Assembly (NCBI GenBank): GCA_964605095.1
Contig: CAZSBS010000036.1
Location: 1-24,470 of the forward strand
Origin: JAUWQU01 sp964605095
GTDB taxonomy: Bacteria > Planctomycetota > Phycisphaerae > SM23-33
Length of the DNA stretch: 24,470 nucleotides
Direction of reading: 5' to 3'
Shown here: positions 16,105 to 23,171 of the stretch, in pieces
Numbering within the stretch: position 1 is the stretch's first letter
Layout: each line of letters starts with the position of its first letter
Position numbers and translations under genes: made by a program
Notes under the pieces: generated by a model
Seen by the model: the letters and a program-made list of their open reading frames with translations, nothing else
Told to the model about the DNA's origin: nothing
Database searches by the model: none

Positions 16105-17022
16105 ATGGTAAGCACGTTTGAAGGCGGGTTCGAAGGCATTTTCGTCGCGTTAGCGACGCCGATGACGGCCGGTCAGGAAGTGGACTACGACAATCTCCGC
16201 TCGCTGGCCAATTACATGATCGACCAGGGGGTGCATGGGATCATCCCGCTGGGCAGCACGGGCGAATACTACGCCCTGAGCCCGGCCGAGCGGCAGGCCG
16301 TCGTGTCCGGCGTCATCGAAGCCGCCGGTGGGCGCGTGCCGGTGGTGGTCGGCACGAACGCGGGCTCGACCCGCGAAGTGATAAGCTATGCCCGCCAGGC
16401 CCAGCAACTCGGGGCGGCGGGCGTTCTGCTGGCGGCGCCGTACTACTCGCTGCCGACGCCGGATGAGCTCGTCGAGCACATCCGCGCCGTCGACCGCGCC
16501 ATCGGCGTGCCGATCATGCTCTACAACTACCCCGCGCGGACTGGCGTGGACATGACTCCGGACGTGGTCGAGCGCCTGGCCGAACTGAAGAACGTCAAGT
16601 ACATCAAGGAAAGCACCGGCGACGCAGCCCGCATGAACGAGATCACGCGCCGCTGCGGCAAGCGGATATCCCTGTTCTGCGGGTGCGACACGCTGGCGGT
16701 CGAGTTCTTCGAGGCGGGCGCGGTCGGGTGGGTGACCGGCGTGGCGAACGTGATTCCGGCCCCGCACGTCGAGCTGTACGAACTGGCCGTCAAGCGCAAG
16801 GACGCGCGCGGCGCCCGCGCGTGCTACGAGCGGATGCGCCCGGTGCTCGAACTGATGGAAGGCGGCGGCAAGTACACGCAGTGGGTCAAGGCCGGCTGTG
16901 GGATCATGGGCCACCCCGTGGGTCCGCCGCGCCAGCCTCTGCTTCCGGCAAGCGACGCCGACGTCGCGACACTCAGGGAAGCACTGCGATCCTGCGCTGC
17001 CGGCGCCGCGAGCGGGGCGTGA
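16105..17022 (+). CDS. DapA/N-acetylneuraminate lyase family class I aldolase
   Basis: A TIM-barrel Schiff-base lyase of 305 residues, typical family length. Visible residues are the pyruvate-binding loop GSTGEYYAL (50-58), the proton-relay Tyr in MLYNYPARTG (Y140, R145) and the Schiff-base Lys in YIKESTGD (K168). The RTG after the Tyr resembles dihydrodipicolinate synthase and several sugar-acid lyases rather than sialate lyase. Its place among AOR, sulfatases and an enolase-superfamily enzyme favours a catabolic 2-keto-3-deoxy-acid aldolase over lysine biosynthesis. ATG 16105 is preceded by GGGAG. The stop is 5 bp before the sulfatase ATG, so the two are coupled. The C-terminal residues after about 285 are Ala-rich and not conserved in the family as far as I can tell. 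Confidence 0.88.
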   Translation: MVSTFEGGFEGIFVALATPMTAGQEVDYDNLRSLANYMIDQGVHGIIPLGSTGEYYALSPAERQAVVSGVIEAAGGRVPVVVGTNAGSTREVISYARQAQQLGAAGVLLAAPYYSLPTPDELVEHIRAVDRAIGVPIMLYNYPARTGVDMTPDVVERLAELKNVKYIKESTGDAARMNEITRRCGKRISLFCGCDTLAVEFFEAGAVGWVTGVANVIPAPHVELYELAVKRKDARGARACYERMRPVLELMEGGGKYTQWVKAGCGIMGHPVGPPRQPLLPASDADVATLREALRSCAAGAASGA

Positions 17023-17027
17023 ACCTA

Positions 17028-18449
17028 ATGAACCATCCGAACATAGTGGTTATCCTGGCCGATGACACCGGGTACGGTGACGTGGGCTGCTACAACCCGG
17101 ATTCGATGATTCCGACCCCGAATATCGACCGCCTCGCCGCCGAGGGGACGCGATTCACCGACGCCCATTCACCGGCAGCCCTCTGCACGCCGACGCGGTA
17201 CGGCCTGCTTACCGGGCGGTACTACTGGCGGACGCCGAAGAAGCACTCGCTGGTCATGCCATACGAGCCGCCGGTCATCGAGCCGCACCGGCCTACACTG
17301 GCTTCCATGCTCCGCTCGCGCGGTTACGCGACCGCCTGCGTGGGCAAGTGGCACCTCGGCCTGCTTTACCCGTCCCGGCCAGGCGCCGCCGAACGCTACA
17401 CGCAGCGAGAGGCGGACATCGACTTCACCAAACCGCTGGATGGCGGGCCTGTAGAGCTGGGTTTCGACTACTTCTTCGGTACGGCCGGGTGCTCGACGTC
17501 CGATGCGCCGTACTGCTTCATCGAAAACGACCGGACCGTAGGTATTCCAAGCGTGCCCAGCACGGAAGACCTGCACAAGCTGCCGGGCTTCTACCCGGGC
17601 CTTATGGTCCCTGGCTGGAGCGAGACCGAGGTCGACGCCACGTTTGTCGACAAGTCAGTCGCGTTCATCGACGATCATCTGCTCCACCGGCCCGGCCGGC
17701 CTTTCTTCCTGTACCACGCGCTGTCGGCGCCGCACATCCCCTGGCTGGCGCCGGACTTTTTGAAAGGCGCCAGTGCCGAGGGCCCGCGCGGCGACATGAA
17801 CGTGCTGGTCGACTGGTGCGTCGGGCGGATTCGCGACGCGCTGGCCGAGCGCGGCATACTGGACGACACGCTGCTGATATTCACCAGCGACAACGGGCCG
17901 CAACGCGGCGAGAACGGGCATAGCTCGGCCGGTCCGTACAGGGGATTCAAGAACTCGGCCTTCGAGGGCGGACATCGTGAGCCGTTCGTCGCTCGCTGGC
18001 CCGGGAAGATTGCCGCGGGCAGCGTCTGCGACGAGCCGATCTGCCTGACCGATCTGATGGCCACCTTCGCGGAGTTGACCGGCGGGCCTATGCCCGAGGG
18101 CGCCGGCGAGGACAGCTTCAGCGTCGCACCGGCCCTGCTGGGCCGGGGCCGATGCGAGGACCGCCCGGCCATGATCGCCGACACGGGCGGGTATTCGGCG
18201 AAAGTAGCCGACTTCGCCATTCGCAAGGGCAAGTGGAAGCTGATCGTCCCCGCCCCGGCCAGAGAGGATTCGGCCCCCAAGCGTTTGCGATCTGACATGG
18301 AACCCGGAAGCCCGCCTCTGCTGTTTGACCTTGAGAGCGATCCCGGCGAGCGCGACGACGTGAGCGGGCGGTTTCCGTCCATCGCCGCGGACCTGCTTGG
18401 CCTGCTGGAAGAGGTCAAGAAGTGCGGCCTGAGGAACATCGGCGTTTGA
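17028..18449 (+). CDS. Formylglycine-dependent sulfatase, no signal peptide
   Basis: Type I sulfatase of the alkaline-phosphatase superfamily, which hydrolyses sulfate esters. ATG 17028, directly after the aldolase stop, gives 473 residues. The N-terminus enters at once into the first strand IVVILADDTGYGDVG (6-20), whose Asp pair binds calcium. The signature CTPTR (C53-R57) within LCTPTRYGLLTGRY carries the Cys that a formylglycine-generating enzyme must convert. A later FTSDNGPQRGENGHS provides the second metal-binding Asp-Asn. With no signal peptide it should act in the cytoplasm, on imported sulfated sugars or organosulfates, unlike its neighbour. The substrate is not predictable. The activating enzyme is not in the window. 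Confidence 0.9.
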   Translation: MNHPNIVVILADDTGYGDVGCYNPDSMIPTPNIDRLAAEGTRFTDAHSPAALCTPTRYGLLTGRYYWRTPKKHSLVMPYEPPVIEPHRPTLASMLRSRGYATACVGKWHLGLLYPSRPGAAERYTQREADIDFTKPLDGGPVELGFDYFFGTAGCSTSDAPYCFIENDRTVGIPSVPSTEDLHKLPGFYPGLMVPGWSETEVDATFVDKSVAFIDDHLLHRPGRPFFLYHALSAPHIPWLAPDFLKGASAEGPRGDMNVLVDWCVGRIRDALAERGILDDTLLIFTSDNGPQRGENGHSSAGPYRGFKNSAFEGGHREPFVARWPGKIAAGSVCDEPICLTDLMATFAELTGGPMPEGAGEDSFSVAPALLGRGRCEDRPAMIADTGGYSAKVADFAIRKGKWKLIVPAPAREDSAPKRLRSDMEPGSPPLLFDLESDPGERDDVSGRFPSIAADLLGLLEEVKKCGLRNIGV

Positions 18450-18499
18450 CGGGGCCCAAGTGCCCCAGGCTGTGCGACGCCCAAGGCAAGGAGAACGCG

Positions 18500-20008
18500 A
18501 TGCACACCAGACGTGAGTTTCTCGGGCGCTCCTGCGCCGCTGCCGGCGTGCTCGCGGCGCAAACGTTGCTTGTCCGCGGCGCGATGGCGGCTTCGGCGGT
18601 CTCGCTGAGGCCCAACGTCCTGTTCATCATGACCGACCAGCAGTTCGCCGACGCCATGAGCTGCCGGATGGGCACGCAGCACATCCACACGCCCGCGATG
18701 GACGGCCTGGCGGCGAATGGCACGCTCTTCTCGCGAGCCCACAGCCCCAACCCGCTGTGCATGCCCGCACGCGGGTCCATTTTCACCGGGCGATACCCGC
18801 ACGAGGTCGGCGTCACGCACAACGCCTCCGCCAAGGTGGACACCAACGACTTCGTGTGCATGGGCACGTACTTCAAGCGGGCCGGGTACGAGACGGCGTA
18901 CTTCGGCAAGTGGCATTTGTTCATGAGCACCAAGGACGTCGCCGCCCACGGCTTTGAAATGTTTGGCGACTCCAAGGCGGGCGCCGACAGGGATGAGGCG
19001 GCGATGCTCGGAGCCGTGGATTTCCTCTCGGCCAGGCACGACAAGCCTTTCCTGGCCGTCGTGAGCTTCCTTAACCCGCACAACATCTGCCAGTTCAGCC
19101 GGGACCAGAAGCTGCCCTGCGGTCCGATCGGCGAGACGCCGCCGCCCGATAAGTGCCCGCCTCCGCCGGCCAATCTCGCCCCGCCGCGCGATGAGACCGA
19201 CACGATGGCCACGATGCGAAAGGGCTACCACGCTTCCGCCTTGTTCCCCGTGGGCGGCTTCTCGTCCGACAAGTGGCGCCAGTACCGCTGGGGCTATTAT
19301 CGGATGATAGAGAAGGTGGACGCCCAGATCGGCCAGGTGCTCGACGCCGTCCGCAAGGCCGGGCTGGAGGAAAACACGGTGGTCATCTTCACCGCCGACC
19401 ACGGTGAGTGCGCGGGGGCACACGGCTTCAACCAGAAGACGGTGTTCTACGAAGAGTCCGCCCGCGTGCCGCTGATCATCTGCCGGAAGGGCATTACAAA
19501 GAAGGCCGTCTGCGACAGGCTGATCAACACTGGGGTGGACATCCTGCCGACGATGCTGGATTTCGCTGGCATCGCGAAGCCCGACAAGCTCACAGGTCTG
19601 AGCTTGAAGCCGGTCGCCATGGGCGAGCAGCCGGCAAAGTGGCGGGATCACATCGTCGCAGAGAACGACATGGCCCAGGCGGGCACGTTCGACGGCCTGC
19701 GCCCGGCCTCGCAAGGGCGCATGGTCCGCACGGATCGCCACAAATACTGCATCTACGAGCGCGGCGTCCGGCGCGAGGCCCTGTTCGACATGCAGGCGGA
19801 CCCGCTGGAAACCGCGAACCTCGCCGGCGACTCCGCCCACAGGCAGACCGTTCTGGAGCACCGCAAGATACTTGCCGACTTCGCGGCGCGCCACAACGAC
19901 GCCACGGCCAGGGCAATGCTCGCCGATAACGTTCCCCCCAGGCCCTTCGCGCCGGGTGCGCCGGAAAAGCCCAATGCCCGTAAAGGCGGCAAGAAGTCCA
20001 GGAACTGA
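18500..20008 (+). CDS. Formylglycine-dependent sulfatase with Tat signal
   Basis: A second type I sulfatase, 502 residues from ATG 18500 (GGAG upstream in aaggagaacgcg). The N-terminus HTRREFLGRSCAAAG followed by a hydrophobic run and AMAASA (about 29-34) is a twin-arginine export signal, so the folded enzyme is predicted outside the cytoplasmic membrane. Catalytic features are PNVLFIMTDQQ (38-48) with the metal Asp, CMPAR (C87-R91) as formylglycine site, and the later FTADHGECAGAHG with the second metal pair. A Cys-rich, Pro-rich insertion (about 205-232, around GETPPPDKCPPPP) is unusual. The C-terminus ends in a basic tail (KGGKKSRN). It lies 50 bp after the first sulfatase. Desulfation of an external polysaccharide or glycoprotein is likely, substrate unknown. 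Confidence 0.9.
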   Translation: MHTRREFLGRSCAAAGVLAAQTLLVRGAMAASAVSLRPNVLFIMTDQQFADAMSCRMGTQHIHTPAMDGLAANGTLFSRAHSPNPLCMPARGSIFTGRYPHEVGVTHNASAKVDTNDFVCMGTYFKRAGYETAYFGKWHLFMSTKDVAAHGFEMFGDSKAGADRDEAAMLGAVDFLSARHDKPFLAVVSFLNPHNICQFSRDQKLPCGPIGETPPPDKCPPPPANLAPPRDETDTMATMRKGYHASALFPVGGFSSDKWRQYRWGYYRMIEKVDAQIGQVLDAVRKAGLEENTVVIFTADHGECAGAHGFNQKTVFYEESARVPLIICRKGITKKAVCDRLINTGVDILPTMLDFAGIAKPDKLTGLSLKPVAMGEQPAKWRDHIVAENDMAQAGTFDGLRPASQGRMVRTDRHKYCIYERGVRREALFDMQADPLETANLAGDSAHRQTVLEHRKILADFAARHNDATARAMLADNVPPRPFAPGAPEKPNARKGGKKSRN

Positions 20009-20048
20009 CGGAATCCGCGACCAGGCTCTCGCCTTTCGGCTCCGCCGA

Positions 20049-20069
20049 CGCGATAATAATCTTGTCGCG
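20049..20069. other. Small hairpin in the sulfatase-M42 gap
   Basis: Arms cgcgataa (20049-20056) and ttgtcgcg (20062-20069) pair over eight positions with one G-T wobble and a five-base loop. It lies 40 bp after the sulfatase stop. No T-run follows, so it may be an RNA-stability or weak pausing structure. TATAAT occurs at 20117-20122 upstream of the M42 gene, but no acceptable -35 precedes it. The rest of the 143-bp gap shows nothing else. Confidence 0.35.
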
Positions 20070-20151
20070 CGCCGGCCCAGGCAAAGTCACCACGCGGCGC
20101 TACAAGAGTTGTGACCTATAATCCAAGGCCTAACAAGGCAGGAGAGTATTG

Positions 20152-21192
20152 ATGAACATTGATCTGCTCAAGCGAGTATGCAACACACCCGGCGTGTCCG
20201 GCTTCGAGGATCCGGCACAGAAGGTCGTCACAGAGGCCCTGTCCACTTGCTGCGACGATGTTCGCGGAGACCGCATGGGCAACGTCATCGGCCTGAAGAA
20301 AGCCACGTGCCCGCCCGCCGGCGCCGAAAGGCCGTTGCGGGTGATCCTGGCCGCTCACGTCGACGAGATCGGCATGATGGTCAAGCACATCGATGACAAG
20401 GGCTTCATCAGCGTTATCCAGCTTGGCGGGCTCAACGTGCAGTGCATCGTCTCGCAGCGGCTGATTATTCATGGCAAAAAGCCGGTGGGCGGCGTGGTCG
20501 TGCCTTACAACAAGCCGGATAGCAAGGACAAGATCCCCACGCTTGACGACCTGCGGATCGACACGGGCCTTAGCCCCGACGTGCTGGGCGAATTGGTGGA
20601 CATCGGCGACATCGTGACGTTCGACGTGCCCGTCGAGCAGCTCAACGACAAGGTTTACGTCGGGCGGAACTTCGACAATCGCCTCGGCGTGTACTGCATG
20701 ATCGAGGCCATGCGGCGGCTCGGCGATACCCGCGTGGACGCCTACGCCGTCAGCACGGTCCAGGAGGAGGTCGGCGTTCGCGGCATCCCGGCCGCGGCGT
20801 TCGTGATCGAGCCGGACATGGGCCTGGCTATCGACGGCAGCCTCTGCTGGGGCGCCTACGGCGACGAGCACCAGAAGAACACCGCCCTGGGCAAGGGGAC
20901 GGGCATCTACATCATGGATGGCCTGACCATCGGCAACCCCCGGCTGGTGAGCTTTCTGTACGACGTATGCGGCAAGAGCGGCATCGCGTTCCAGAAGAAC
21001 ATCGGCGGCGGGACCGACGCCTCGGCCTTGCAGCGCTCGCGGGCAGGCGTGCTCGCCACCACCGTCGGCGCGCCGGTGCGGTACATGCACTCGACCGTCC
21101 AGCTCTGCCACGATGACGACGTCGAGGCCACCATCGCGCTTCTGGCGGCCTTCCTCGAACACGCACACGAGTTGTCGGCGGACAAAAAGTAG
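20152..21192 (+). CDS. M42 family dinuclear zinc aminopeptidase
   Basis: M42 enzymes (glutamyl/deblocking aminopeptidases, also annotated FrvX/CelM) trim peptides in the cytoplasm as large tetrahedral assemblies. ATG 20152 with GGAGAG upstream gives 346 residues, normal for the family; a TTG one codon earlier is also open. Metal and catalytic marks are AAHVDEIGMMV (H69, D71), GRNFDNRLG (D175), VQEEVGVRG (catalytic E205/E206), AIDG (D228), GGGTDAS (285-291) and YMHST (H313). All five expected ligands are in place, so it should be active. It is followed after 9 bp by the enolase-superfamily gene, whose ribosome site overlaps this stop, implying a working pair. Exact peptide preference is not predictable. 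Confidence 0.92.
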   Translation: MNIDLLKRVCNTPGVSGFEDPAQKVVTEALSTCCDDVRGDRMGNVIGLKKATCPPAGAERPLRVILAAHVDEIGMMVKHIDDKGFISVIQLGGLNVQCIVSQRLIIHGKKPVGGVVVPYNKPDSKDKIPTLDDLRIDTGLSPDVLGELVDIGDIVTFDVPVEQLNDKVYVGRNFDNRLGVYCMIEAMRRLGDTRVDAYAVSTVQEEVGVRGIPAAAFVIEPDMGLAIDGSLCWGAYGDEHQKNTALGKGTGIYIMDGLTIGNPRLVSFLYDVCGKSGIAFQKNIGGGTDASALQRSRAGVLATTVGAPVRYMHSTVQLCHDDDVEATIALLAAFLEHAHELSADKK

Positions 21193-21201
21193 GAGCCAGG
21201 C

Positions 21202-22368
21202 ATGAAGATCACCAGCGTATCTACCACGGCCATTCGACTGCCGATAACCAAGGCGGCCTACACCGGCGAGGGGGCGGGCACTCGCGTGGACTGGGACCGC
21301 CGCAGCCGGATCTCGCCCAAGAGGCCGACGCCCATGCTGGAGTACGTGCTCGTTCGGATTGACACCGACGAAGGCGTCACCGGCATAGGTGAGGCGTCGG
21401 TGGACATCGGCTTCTTCGGGCACACTCTGGAGGAGGTGCAGGCGGCGATTCAGGACTATCTCGGCCCGCAGATAATTGGCCGCGACGCGACGGACCGCGA
21501 GTACCTGATGGATCGCGTCGACTATCGCGGCAACACGTGCGCCAAGTGCGGCATAGACCTGGCGCTGCACGACCTGCTGGGCAAGGCTCTGGGCGTGCCG
21601 GTGGCGGTGCTGATCGGCGGGCTGCACAAGAAGCGCATTGAGGCGTCCGTCGAGATAGCCGGCGGGCCGCCGGACGACATGGCCAACGAGTGCCTGGCTT
21701 TCATGACTCGCGGCGTGCGGGCGTTCAAGCCGAAGATCGGCGGCGACCCCGACAAGGATACCGAGCGCCTCCGCGCGATCCGCCAGGCCGTCGGCCCCGA
21801 CGTTTCGCTCCGCGCCGACGCCAACCAGGGCTACAGCGTCAAGCAGGCCATCCGCCTGTGCCGCCTGGCAGAAAAGCACGACGTGCGCCTGGAACTCATC
21901 GAGCAGCCCGTGGCTGCGTGGGACCTCCAGGGCATGGCCCACGTCCGGCGGTCCGTGGACACGATGGTCGAGGCCGATGAGAGTTGCTTCACCATCCACG
22001 ACGCGATGCAGCTCATTCGCCACGAGTCCTGCGACGTGCTGAACATCAAGCTCGGCAAGGCTGGTGGAATCTACGCCGCCAAGAAGATCGCCGCCCTGGC
22101 CGAGGCGTCGGGTTTGAGGTGCGTGCTGGGCACCAGCTTCGGCCTGGGCATAGAAGACGCCGCCAAGCTGCACCTGGCGTCCTCGACCATGGGAGTAGTC
22201 GACGCGGTGGAGTTCACCGAGATCGGCCGGCACCCCAACCTGCTGACGGCCCCGCACGACAAGTTGCTCGCCCTGCCGCTCGAGGACGGCTGCCTGCCGG
22301 TGCCCGACGGGCCCGGCTTCGGCGTCCAGTTCGACGAAGAATTGATCCGCAAGCATTCGCTGGACTGA
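21202..22368 (+). CDS. Enolase-superfamily enzyme, muconate lactonizing/dipeptide epimerase subgroup
   Basis: A 388-residue protein with the N-terminal capping domain (1-125) and (beta/alpha)7-beta barrel of the enolase superfamily. These enzymes abstract an alpha proton next to a carboxylate using Mg2+. Metal ligands are D206 (RADANQG), E234 (LIEQP) and D259 (EADES). The acid/base Lys pair is K178 in FKPKIGG (176-178) and K283 in NIKLGKAGG. The K-x-K plus opposite Lys places it in the muconate-lactonizing subgroup (dipeptide epimerases, N-succinylamino acid racemases, o-succinylbenzoate synthases, cycloisomerases), not among sugar-acid dehydratases with a His-Asp dyad. Coupling to an M42 aminopeptidase favours dipeptide or amino-acid epimerisation. 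Substrate unproven. AGGAG lies inside the M42 stop region. Confidence 0.87.
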   Translation: MKITSVSTTAIRLPITKAAYTGEGAGTRVDWDRRSRISPKRPTPMLEYVLVRIDTDEGVTGIGEASVDIGFFGHTLEEVQAAIQDYLGPQIIGRDATDREYLMDRVDYRGNTCAKCGIDLALHDLLGKALGVPVAVLIGGLHKKRIEASVEIAGGPPDDMANECLAFMTRGVRAFKPKIGGDPDKDTERLRAIRQAVGPDVSLRADANQGYSVKQAIRLCRLAEKHDVRLELIEQPVAAWDLQGMAHVRRSVDTMVEADESCFTIHDAMQLIRHESCDVLNIKLGKAGGIYAAKKIAALAEASGLRCVLGTSFGLGIEDAAKLHLASSTMGVVDAVEFTEIGRHPNLLTAPHDKLLALPLEDGCLPVPDGPGFGVQFDEELIRKHSLD

Positions 22369-22440
22369 GAACAATATCCAGTGCCGTGGGCCATGACCCG
22401 CGGACCTTTTCAGAGCAGGCGTCCTGGTTCTGTCGGCGCA

Positions 22441-22474
22441 GAAAACAGCGGGCGAGGATCCATCCTCGCCCGCT
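22441..22474 (-). terminator. Intrinsic terminator of the FlgM-like gene
   Basis: A perfect 13-bp inverted repeat (22447-22459 and 22462-22474, agcgggcgaggat and its complement) with a two-base centre. Read on the minus strand it is followed by gttttc, the usual GC hairpin plus T-run, 48 bp after the flgM stop. Read on the plus strand no T-run follows, so it is a poorer terminator for the enolase-superfamily gene. Confidence 0.75.
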
Positions 22475-22521
22475 CGTTACGTCCGGTCAGGGCCAACCGG
22501 TTATGGGAGTTTGCTTGTGCT

Positions 22522-22800
22522 CTACCCCAACAGGTCGTCGAGGAGTCTCTCGACGGCAATGTCGATCTTCTCGGGAGTCTCGTAAGTGCCCGCCTTGATC
22601 TCCTGCTTGACGCGGGCCACGAGGTCCGCGCGGACATCGGGAATCTCGTGGACCTTCGCCGCCAGGGCGGCGGCGGTGGAAATCTCCACCACGTCCGAGA
22701 CGCCCCCCGCGGCAACCGGCGGGGCGCTGGAAACCACCGGGCTCATCGGCTCAACCGACTGGGGAGCCCAACTGGGATGGATGCCGTTCACGTTGGTCAT
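22522..22800 (-). CDS. flgM: FlgM-like anti-sigma-28 factor
   Basis: FlgM binds the flagellar/motility sigma factor FliA and holds it inactive until it is exported or degraded. ATG 22800 with GGTGAG upstream gives 92 residues, the usual size; a GTG three codons earlier is less well placed. The first 40 residues are Pro/Ser/Val-rich and probably disordered. The C-terminal half has the family pattern VRADLVARVKQEIKAGTYET followed by PEKIDIAVERLLDDLL, two helices that would wrap the sigma factor. It is alone, not in a flagellar operon, has its own promoter candidate and a long leader, and ends at a strong terminator. Family assignment rests on the C-terminal pattern. Whether it controls motility or another sigma-28-like regulon is open. 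Confidence 0.82.
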   Translation of the reverse strand: MTNVNGIHPSWAPQSVEPMSPVVSSAPPVAAGGVSDVVEISTAAALAAKVHEIPDVRADLVARVKQEIKAGTYETPEKIDIAVERLLDDLLG

Positions 22801-22815
22801 TCTACTCACCTATGG

Positions 22816-22841
22816 CCCGCCAGCACCTCGGCGGGTTTCTT
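22816..22841 (+). other. GC hairpin with T-tract at the 5' leader of flgM
   Basis: Arms cccgcc (22816-22821) and ggcggg (22830-22835) enclose an eight-base loop and are followed on the plus strand by tttctt. In that direction it looks like a weak intrinsic terminator for read-through from the upstream plus-strand operon, which would run antisense to flgM. On the minus strand the hairpin sits just upstream of the flgM ribosome site and could affect its translation. Confidence 0.4.
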
Positions 22842-23037
22842 AGCGGGGCCGGCTCAGCGGTGCATCCTTCCACCTGCCGCGGTACCAGCCATCGGCCCAC
22901 GCCTCTTCCTTGTCTCGGGCACGAGTCTGACGCACTCATCCACCACGTCAGCCTCTTATCACATCCTTGTACTGTTATTCTCGACTATCACCGGGGAATC
23001 CTTAAATCCTTGCCGGTTTCGGCGACTTCTATAACCT
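22842..23037 (-). other. Long untranslated leader of flgM
   Basis: No credible gene lies in this stretch. If the promoter at 23038-23065 is used, the transcript carries about 230 nt before the ATG. Within it, ctgacg (22927-22932) and cgtcag (22946-22951) pair around a 13-nt loop, and the hairpin at 22816-22835 follows. I looked for c-di-GMP, TPP and similar riboswitch cores and did not find a convincing match. Confidence 0.35.
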
Positions 23038-23065
23038 ATTATACCACAATTTGTTACGGAAGCAA
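23038..23065 (-). promoter_or_regulatory. Candidate sigma70-type promoter for flgM
   Basis: On the minus strand a perfect TATAAT (23038-23043) lies 16 bp after TTGCTT (23060-23065). The region 22960-23110 is clearly more AT-rich than the rest of the window, as expected for a promoter. No other -10/-35 pair of similar quality was seen between mnmG and flgM; the stretch 23066-23171 holds nothing else that I recognise. Confidence 0.5.
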
Positions 23066-23171
23066 GCATCCGAAATCCGTCCGGCACTCCATTTATTGTA
23101 CCATAACGGGCCACGCAAAGTCCACCCATGCTGGGCAGATTACCTAGTTTAACGGAAGAAGCTGCTTACCT

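Noticed and set aside
17675..19894. Long minus-strand open frame opposite both sulfatases
   Set aside because: It spans two genes and their gap, with low-complexity Arg/Gly/His content; the plus-strand sulfatase frames carry all catalytic motifs.
20094..20122. Promoter before the M42 gene based on TATAAT at 20117
   Set aside because: No acceptable -35 lies at 16-18 bp; the -10 alone is not enough.
20116..22374. Very long open frame on the minus strand opposite the M42 and enolase-superfamily genes
   Set aside because: It is the mirror of two well-recognised genes in a GC-rich region; its protein is His/Arg/Val-rich, has no family motif and no ribosome site.
22801..23037. Riboswitch (c-di-GMP-I, TPP) in the flgM leader
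   Set aside because: The conserved core strings of these riboswitches are not present; only generic hairpins are visible.
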